A DNA stretch of 64,000 nt from Morchella semilibera (taxonomy: Eukaryota; Ascomycota; Pezizomycetes; Pezizales; Morchellaceae): assembly GCA_009192285.1 (NCBI GenBank), contig CM018604.1, forward strand, positions 3,224,001-3,288,000, read 5' to 3'. Positions 56,901 to 64,000 of the stretch are shown here, piece by piece. The position numbers were made by a program, and so were the translations under genes. A model generated the notes under the pieces. The model did not search any database and had not been told where the DNA came from. It was given only the letters and a program-made list of their open reading frames with translations. The number at the start of each line of letters is the position of its first letter. Within the stretch, counting starts at the first letter, position 1.

Positions 56901-57890
56901 TCAGGGCCTCAAAAAAAATAACTCTACTAGCTCATCAGTAGAAGTTCCTGGTGCCTCCATCATCCCCGGACTCGCCCCTTGACATCCGCCCTGTGCGGTG
57001 CTCTCTGCTACACGAGTCCCATCGACCACCAATTTTAACCTATACAGAGTATTTAAGGTATCAACAGCGGTATCCATGTCCTCCATCTGGACATCCTCGT
57101 TTTCGAGCCCAGTCACAATAAGATCAATATCCATCGGATCCCAACCTACACCACCATCGATATCCACTAGGTCTACACCGTTGCGAGCGTACACCGGCAC
57201 CATCCTCATGGCCGGCCACAGCTCCTGCACTGCCCCTAAGATCTCCGCCGGGTAGAGCTTTAACTGAACCAAGCGAGCCGCAATCACTGCCATCTCGGGG
57301 TCCTCAAAATCCCTTGATAGCCCGTTGTCTGGCCACGCTTCGCCGCTCTCGAGAGTGCTATCCCCTGAGCTACTACTTGATTCTGGCAGCGGGTCGCGCA
57401 TTGCACGGAAAACCCCGCCGAGCTGCATGAGCCTACTAAATACTGGCCTCTCTGGCGGTGGGGTGTCAGGATCGCTTCCAATAGGAGTGATGGGGAGGAC
57501 ATCGAGGAGATATTCTCCAGGGTCGCCGACGAACGCCCGGTAGAATGCATTGTCCCAGGCGTCCTCAATGTAGGGATCCTCTACTGGTGTAGGTGTAAGT
57601 GCATCCAGAATGGAACCCATTTCAGGGAACTTGGGGGAATTGGTGGCGTCGCTCCTGATGGTGAAGGAGTGGAAGGTGTTCAAGGGGCCACGGATGCGGT
57701 GGAAGAGAGTAACCAAGAGAAAAATAAAAATAATGATGATCAATGCCAACGAGATATCGCTGAGAAGAGGATTGATGGTGCCGGCCGGTGGGTAACGGTG
57801 AGGCAAGAGGGGGGGCGTTTCCTTCGTCAAGGGGGTAGTTTTTGTTGAGATCAATTGTGAGTGCTGCATTTTGATAGTTTTGCGCATCAA
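56901..57890 (-). CDS. Single-span membrane protein, 329 residues
   Basis: Single exon. ATG at 57890, or Met8 (MQHSQLIS) in better context. Residues 45-62 form a clear hydrophobic span (ISLALIIIIFIFLLVTLF) followed by a positive HRIR. The remaining roughly 260 residues are acidic and soluble, with a probable folded part (EMAVIAARLVQLKLYPAEIL). The positive charge after the span fits a C-terminus on the cytosolic side. No signal peptide, no family recognised. Confidence 0.7.
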   Translation of the reverse strand: MMRKTIKMQHSQLISTKTTPLTKETPPLLPHRYPPAGTINPLLSDISLALIIIIFIFLLVTLFHRIRGPLNTFHSFTIRSDATNSPKFPEMGSILDALTPTPVEDPYIEDAWDNAFYRAFVGDPGEYLLDVLPITPIGSDPDTPPPERPVFSRLMQLGGVFRAMRDPLPESSSSSGDSTLESGEAWPDNGLSRDFEDPEMAVIAARLVQLKLYPAEILGAVQELWPAMRMVPVYARNGVDLVDIDGGVGWDPMDIDLIVTGLENEDVQMEDMDTAVDTLNTLYRLKLVVDGTRVAESTAQGGCQGASPGMMEAPGTSTDELVELFFLRP

Positions 57891-59380
57891 ATGGCTGAAT
57901 GAATGGTTGTGGTGAGCGTGGAGAGTAGGGAGATGCGGTGATATTTAAATGTAGTGTCATCAGGAGAGGCTAGGTGCAAATGTTCAAGCTCATGAGGATT
58001 TGCACTTGAAAGTTGAATATCCATTCCTGCGGTCTTCAAGAGAGCAGACCTGAATATGTAACTGGGCAGCATCCCCACATATAAGGTAGTTGAAAGTGCA
58101 GAAACCACATGTAGCTGTCGTAAGGCATGGCCGGTAGAACATCCATATTCTGCAGAGGAGCAGTGACCCGAAATGGTGGTTTTAGCTGAGAAAAGGGGGT
58201 TAGCTAGGTCGTAAACAAGGGTACTCCTATTTAGGGACACTCACCCAGAGATATCGATACATAGAATGTATTATGGGTATGGGCTATGTCTCTTGTTCGA
58301 ATACTCGCGTATTGGAGTATCTAGCCTTTGTGAAGGTGAAGAGGTAGCCTTGTGTTAGTAGGATGGATATAGGGGATGGATATAGGGGATGTATATAGGG
58401 CGACGCACTTATTTTGCGTCCGGAGAGTGCTTCTTTCGGCAATTAACATGGAGACAAGGCAAACTGGTCTCGTGGTGGGCTAGGCAACAGCTTGTCACAC
58501 TGGATACGGCGTGATTCGGTCCTTCGCCGCTGATAGCAGTGAGGTTTAATTTAACAGAGGAAGTGGTTTTCTGTCCGTAGCTCAATGTGAATATGACGTG
58601 GGGCGCGAGGGAAGGTGAACTTATAGCGGGGTTGAGCCGGTCAACTGTAACGGGTAAGAAAAAAAGCGATGACGGGGCGTTCTTCCCTTTCCTAAAATAC
58701 TGGCGCGACATGTGGTAGTGAGGAGTCCCCTAACGACCAATGATACCACTCTAGTTCAACCGATAAAAACGTTAGTACGTGGAAGTCCATCCTAGTAGGT
58801 CAGCGTTACATCATGAGTAATATAGGAGGGGTTTGGGGGGGGCAGGTCAGCCCCCTTGTCAGCGGGGAAGAGATATAACTGCATGTATGTACACTTACCC
58901 TTTATGCCACGAGAATGATCTTACATTGACCATAGTCCTTCGAATCTAGGGAGCTTGTACTCACTGCATGTCAACGTTTGCCGTGCCAACACCCCAGTTT
59001 CGAGCCTCGCCACACTTGCTGTTGGTTCGAGCGCGGTCTTATAGTTTAAACCTACTACAGAAAGAGGATCGTACTTGTCACGCCTACCTATCATTCTCAT
59101 ATTCACCCTTCGTGGTAGGATAAAGATATCTGATCTACCAATTGGGGGATTATATACTTGTACTATTTTCTCCCTGGCTTTGTAGCGTCAGCAAAGTCAA
59201 ATTGTAAGTATAGAAACCCCATAGCTCCTCCCACTCTGTACGCACCACCCCCACACACAGATTACTGACGATTGAATCCAGTGCTAGGCCTTGCTCCTTT
59301 TACCTCGTACACCCCATCAGCTGGCGTATAAATCTTAGGCCCGGTAGCTGAGCGCGCACACGCGGTTTCTTTCGGGTCTA
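57891..59380. other. Intergenic, no gene seen
   Basis: No gene. A GGATGGATATAGG short tandem (about three units) sits at 58363-58400, and a G-run near 58833. Confidence 0.45.
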
Positions 59381-59944
59381 ATGCGAAATCCTTTCCCCCC
59401 ACACCCTCTGCATCCAGGGGATAGAAGGATGGCTATGGGGAGCCTAGATCCATCGAGGCTCAGATGCCAAAGTAAGGCACTCCCGAGTGAAGAGGGTTGT
59501 AAGGCATATATCACACTGCCTGATCGAATCGGGAAGGACCCGTCGGGGCCAGGCACAGGATCACTGGAAGGAGAAACAGTCCCCACGGAAACCACCAACA
59601 GCGTTACGAGCGGAAACCTTACCCCCAATGAGACCGCTATGCCTCACGACATCATTAAACCGTGTCACATTGACGGTGTACTAAACCCCAAAACAAGACC
59701 CCCGTGTGGGACAAAGCGACCCGCAGCAGACAGCCTATTCGACAGTCCGCCGGAAAAGAAGATATGTTCTGGCGACATCTACTACATACGCCTCGTTCCA
59801 AGAAAGAGGATCAGGACCACTGCTTTGCCATATGTCAGAGTGGTTGAGCAGTTTTGGGTGATTCCCGACCCTATCATTCGCAGCAGGAGAGAAGGGAGGT
59901 ATAAAGTGAATAGGTATTTACAGAGAAAAGTTGTGTGGGATTGA
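59381..59944 (+). CDS. Orphan protein with a GTKR motif, 187 residues
   Basis: Open frame from ATG 59381, with other in-frame ATGs at 59429 and 59435. The N-terminal half is polar and disordered. The centre has CGTKRPAADSLFDSPPEKK, resembling a bipartite nuclear signal and a motif in the 61266 protein (RGTKRAAPAD..RPPAKALC). The C-terminus is basic and hydrophobic (YIRLVPRKRIRTTALPYVRV, then RYKVNRYLQRKVVWD). An upstream exon cannot be excluded. Confidence 0.6.
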   Translation: MRNPFPPHPLHPGDRRMAMGSLDPSRLRCQSKALPSEEGCKAYITLPDRIGKDPSGPGTGSLEGETVPTETTNSVTSGNLTPNETAMPHDIIKPCHIDGVLNPKTRPPCGTKRPAADSLFDSPPEKKICSGDIYYIRLVPRKRIRTTALPYVRVVEQFWVIPDPIIRSRREGRYKVNRYLQRKVVWD

Positions 59945-61265
59945 TGGTGTCCTAGTCATGTTCCCGCTCCTTCGCCATACTATATCCTTACCATGGTGGA
60001 CGGGCCTCTTGTTTTGGTGGGCCTGTTTCTCTGCTGTCTGCGAGCAATCTTTTCCCAATCTGCACCTCCCCCCACCCTCACCCATCAGCCCAAAAAGAAA
60101 AATCCCAAACTATAGTTAGCGAAAATGTGGGATGCGGAGGCGGATTACACCAAAACCTGTGTTTTTGTGGATCGTTAGGTCGAGTTTTATCGCCACAAGT
60201 GCATTATTCCGGAACATTATGGGAAAGGGAAGGATTTTGAATAACGGCACTCCATATCCCCATGATATACTCCCCTAGTTATTATTTCCCATTACATATA
60301 CAACTCCATTCCATTTATTTCCCATTTTCTCACTCAAGCACTATTCTCCTAAAGGAGTCAACACTCTTGTTCTACTACAACCAAGGGGTCTCATATCTAA
60401 AGCTTTTGTTCGAAGATTTCTTTTTTGGATTGGTAGCGCAGAATGGCAGCGCTTTTGCTCTGTATAAATCTCTATGCCCCGATCTTATACGATAGATTCA
60501 TTGATGCAAACGTTTGGGGAGAGTATCGCATATTCGGATCCATGTAATAGTTATCCATGGGAGATCCATTCAACTCATAGCTTAGGCAATTTAAACGTGA
60601 CATTGATCCCCTCTGACTATCGAGGAATTGTCCTATAATGTTTTCTTTGATAGCTATAGGATAAAGCTTATCTGCCATAGCCTACGCGTAAAAGCCACGT
60701 TTGGTGGTAGTAGTGATTTTTTATATTGTTGGTAATCAGGTACGGTAGATGCAGCTTTCCTACATAGTTGATACAAGTAGGGTCGCTACTACTTTCGTTT
60801 AGGTGAGCCGTTCGTGTCTTGTTGTATCTGTTCTCTCACACCAAGAGTTCGCTGTTATGGTCGAGTGATACCTCATGACTACGATGAAACAAGAACACAA
60901 GGAACAGCGACGGAAGGCCGCGGTCATTGTAGCACTACAATATGAAAAGCATCTTTATATAAATAAAGTTACAAAATTATGCAAAGTTAACATGTAGACA
61001 GAGATTGCCGCTGTTTATTTTCATAAGGAGGTGGACCGGCTGGGATGGGGGCGCCAAAAACACGCCTAATGGCATTGTTTACATTACCGTCTTTAAATTT
61101 CATAAGAGGACAACATAGGCTACTTAGGCTATTGAGAGCGAACACTATAAAACGGTTTTCTCTAGTGATGACGCACTTGCTCTGTACATGACATTCCTTA
61201 CAATTTAAACAATCAAATATAACAACCAAATCTAACAACCAAACAATGTCGACTAATAAAATAAA
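59945..61265. other. Intergenic, one weak small frame
   Basis: A 68-codon minus frame (60678-60472, MADKLYPIAIKENIIGQFLD...) has a good ATG but no other support. A CGAGTGAT box lies at 60862-60880. Confidence 0.35.
60862..60880 (+). repeat. CGAGTGAT box, copy 13
   Basis: CGAGTGATACCTCATGACT, a perfect match, 386 bp upstream of the 61266 start and in the same orientation. Confidence 0.65.
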
Positions 61266-62311
61266 ATGAATCCCAATCTCAACCTAAGCTTCTTGGACAT
61301 GACCATTCAGAAGCAAGATGTGTCTCCTAAGGCTGAAGAATTCTCAAACACATCTACTCATGGTCATCGTCAGTTGTCCAATTCCTTTTTTAGGACTATC
61401 ATTTCCCTTCGCTAATATTTAATTCCCAGAACACAATCACGGACTTAAACATGCCTTGGAACATGAAGAGTCTCATTCTATTCCCTCTACCCCAACAGGA
61501 GTCAAGGTTGCTGCTCGTCTATCCGTCCTCCCCCTGGGGCCTGAACCTCCCCCCCACAGTCCGCCTCAGCTACTCCCTCCTAGTCCTGGGTTAAGTACTC
61601 TTACCCACAATGACTCCACCGACGCAACTAGTTCTGCGAGGTATGATTCTCGAGTGTTGTAAAGGCCTCTCTACCCTAACTAATAAAAACAAAAGTGACG
61701 ATGCTCCCTCCAACCAGACGGTCGAACCGGTTGTCGAAGCGGTCAATGATATGAACGATGTTGAAGTAACTGATACCTTCTATGAGGACACCATGGAGTT
61801 TGATCGCCGCGTATTTGGAGAGTTTTTCCCCTTTGATAATAGCTCGACCATTTCGACTATCGACACTGCATCATTTACTCGCAACACAGCGTCATTCGAT
61901 GATAGTTTCTTCAAGTTCACATCCACATCTGAAGCTAGAAATGTCGAAGCTTCTCTCGCAATCCCAGCAACTGCTCATAACCAGGAACTTATCGATTGGG
62001 CTCAGCGCTATGGTATTCTTACCTCGAGTGATTGTTTCCTCGATCTTCTCAAGGTTGTTCATACCCAAGAAGACAAAGGCCCACCGGCCAACATGGGTCA
62101 GCGAGGAACCAAGAGGGCAGCACCCGCAGATTTTTCTAGGCCCCCGGCAAAGGCTCTTTGTAGGGAAGTTCCCAGACAGCTTAGTGCGGCGCCAAAGAGA
62201 AGAAATGGAAAGGTGGATATTAGGCTTTGGAGACGTGTTGTTCAAAAGTCGGTCACTCCTATTATCCTTGGTGCAAAAACTGCTTGGGTTCAGGTTAGCC
62301 GGGGAAAGTGA
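61266..62311 (+). CDS. Orphan protein with a GTKR motif, three exons, 307 residues
   Basis: Exons 61266-61362, 61430-61640 and 61696-62311. Intron 2 (55 nt) has GTATGA, a CTAAC branch and AAAAG. Intron 1 (67 nt) has a good GCTAAT branch and CCCAG but an unusual GTCATC donor, so its left border is less sure. All phases agree. The start MNPNLNLSFLDM follows an A-rich leader. A Pro-rich segment (PLGPEPPPHSPPQLLPP) is followed by an acidic, hydrophobic part (EFDRRVFGEFFPFDNSS), the RGTKRAAPAD motif, and a basic end (KVDIRLWRRVVQKS). Probably distantly related to the 59381 protein. Confidence 0.7.
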
Positions 62312-62782
62312 GACTGCCATGGCTGTATCTGTGGTAATTTGCGAAGGAATGTTGGGGTGGCTCTCAGTTATCTTAGTATGCTATAGTTGCCAGAAAATAC
62401 TCTTTAGGTTACTGGTCGGTTTACTTTGAGAAATAAATTTGGAATAAATTTGTGTTTGTGATGCTTTTATAATGATCATTTGTCTATCCCGTGTGATGAA
62501 TATCTATATCGGAAGTTAATTAGGAAGGCTCGGTAGAATATAAAATTTGTACAAATGGCTATCGGTATTACATTGCATGCAATGGAATAGGTAACATATG
62601 AGGATTGAGGTCATACTTGACCTTTTTCTGGGCGTAGCTTGGATCACTTTCGAGCCTCAGATATCTGGATTGTATGTACCCACTATTATAGCCCTATATG
62701 TAGCAACGACTTTCTTCTGCCCCATCTAACAGATTTCATGAGCAACGCCAACGGCAAGATAGCTATACTTATCGAGTAAGAA
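62312..62782. other. Intergenic, no gene seen
   Basis: 3' flanks of two convergent genes. AATAAA at 62432 and 62444 would suit the 61266 gene. Confidence 0.45.
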
Positions 62783-63122
62783 TCAATCATTAGCGCTTGC
62801 ACGGATTGGCCTATTGAGATGGAATGGGTAGCAGAACGTGGGGGGATTACATATTGGGTATCCAATCAACCAGGTTTGTGTATAATCGGAATAACTGTAT
62901 CCGTATTTGCTCATTAGGGAGTTAATGGTGGCTAGTTGCTGCTGCTGTGTTAGTGTGGTGATCAGGGTTTTGGGAAGTGGTTCTGGGCTTTTCTTAGACT
63001 TTGTTTGTCGTATTGTATTACATAATGTCGCACCCGCGCCCGTGGTATAATTTTGTACCTCTTGCACTCCACAAACACCAAGACCCCTACATACTAAGTT
63101 ACGGGGTAGCTCTAAAAACGCA
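62783..63122 (-). CDS. Possible exon, about 110 codons
   Basis: A minus-strand frame open from near 63122 to the stop at 62783. It reads LPRNLVCRGLGVCGVQEVQ, then LITTLTQQQQLATINSLMSK and YGYSYSDYTQTW. There is no ATG at its start, so if real it is a last exon. No upstream exon found, no family recognised. Confidence 0.3.
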
Positions 63123-63271
63123 TGCCTAGTATGTATATATACTTACATGCAGTTTTCAAACCTTTTTTTTGTGGGATGCCCCTTCTCCGTTAACCCCCCC
63201 CAACCGACCCGAGTCCCATTAACGAAATACATACTAATAGTCCACCTAGTTGACATCCACTTCTTAAACCG

Positions 63272-64000
63272 ATGTTAGGCCATATACATTGCGAATTTCA
63301 CCAAACTGACCTTGCCAGCGCTCCCTCCGTCACTGCCGTCGATCTCTCTGGGGTAAACACACGAAAAGAGTGCGTTGATAGGGTTGCTGTGGTAAATGGA
63401 TTCTCGCGGATCTTCTCTGCCCCGGCATCTTCGCCTCTGCGCAATGACTTGCTTTATCGTAAATCGTACCATGAAGAGGAGGCACTCATGATCCTAGCAT
63501 ACATACCGTATGGGGAGGAGAGGGGGAAGGTCGATGTTTACACAGATAGAGGTGAGAGTCTGTACAAAACTCACTTGTGACTATTTAGCTGACTATTTGC
63601 CAAGATAGCAAAACTCCTTATGGATACAAATTGTCGTTCACATGCCCTATATCTGAGCTGTTTCAAATTAGGAAAGCGGCCCTTCAATTCGTACCATTGG
63701 GTAAGTCTCAAGAGCTGTCCTCTCTCGTTGCTACTGTACTAAAGCTATGTACTTTCTACGAAGATTCGATTCTCTCCGTTGAGGACGTAGCGCCCCCGAT
63801 CATTTCCAAAGCAGATCCTAACTTTGCATTTCATAAGTTGCATGGGCTGGTAGAGGAGGCATGCCGAGCAAAGACCGCTTTACAAATACAACGAGTCTCC
63901 TCTACTCTCAGGGTGATCGCAACCCCGTACAGGGCGCGAGTTCAACCAAGGCACTATAGTCACACTACTGCGAGTAGGCGGGAAGCCTGTGGCATACGAT
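63272..64000 (+). CDS. Orphan gene running off the right edge, at least two exons
   Basis: Exon 1 is 63272-63551, a 53-nt intron is 63552-63604 (GTGAGA, GCTGAC branch, CAAG acceptor, less usual), and exon 2 stays open from 63605 to the window end. The phase-1 join reads VYTDRDSKTPYGYK. At least 225 residues: the start is polar, and exon 2 has amphipathic helices (ELFQIRKAALQFVPLG, SLVATVLKLCTFYEDSIL) and ends in a basic stretch (TPYRARVQPRHYS). The end lies outside the window. No family recognised. Confidence 0.65.

Noticed and set aside
60987-61238. 83-codon minus frame with CLNCKECHVQSKC
   Set aside because: Starts without ATG, lies in the promoter region of the 61266 gene, and has no other support.

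Overview
The window looks like nuclear DNA of a filamentous ascomycete. The introns are short (45-96 nt) with GTRNGN donors, CTAAC or CTGAC branch sites and YAG acceptors. Coding exons are few and widely spaced, there are 5'-truncated LINEs of the Tad1 type, and TTAGGG-type boxes are scattered about. A Pezizomycete (truffle or morel relative) would fit the large repeat content and orphan proteins, but that is a guess. No conserved housekeeping gene was recognised. Nearly every gene model rests on splice-site and reading-frame logic rather than family recognition.

Layout. 0-8 kb: empty flank, then one large orphan gene (4370-7606) whose frame continues past its stop. 8-15.6 kb: non-coding DNA with LINE fragments, a roughly 320-bp inverted duplication and a remnant GC-rich exon. 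15.7-23.8 kb: an unusual minus-strand locus with at least twelve well-formed introns, whose exons are packed with short perfect hairpins and carry no long reading frame. 24-26.7 kb: a 902-residue Pro/Ala-rich open frame on the same strand, also containing hairpins. 30-32.6 kb: two GC-rich spliced genes. 35.4-47 kb: minus-strand orphan genes, including two neighbouring cysteine-rich paralogues, a protein with a glycine-every-fourth-residue repeat, and a five-exon-segment model resolved here to four exons (450 residues). 48.9-63 kb: orphan genes, several with basic nuclear-signal-like motifs and C-terminal CxxC modules, a coiled-coil membrane protein and a single-span protein. A spliced gene runs off the right edge.

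The most unusual feature is the hairpin locus. Families of hairpins keep their stems paired while the stem sequence changes (TCGCCC/GGGCGA, TTGCCC/GGGCAA, ATGCCC/GGGCAT; and 30 copies of a TGCA...GCGGT hairpin with matched outer arms). This is either selection on RNA structure or a mutational process that perfects palindromes. Other recurring signals are a roughly 18-bp CGAGTGAT box found about 14 times, a switch from C/A- to G/T-ending codons inside the GC-rich genes, and an intron that contains an antisense LINE tail.

Limits: gene models were made by eye; no homology search, folding or expression data were available, and low-confidence entries are marked as such.
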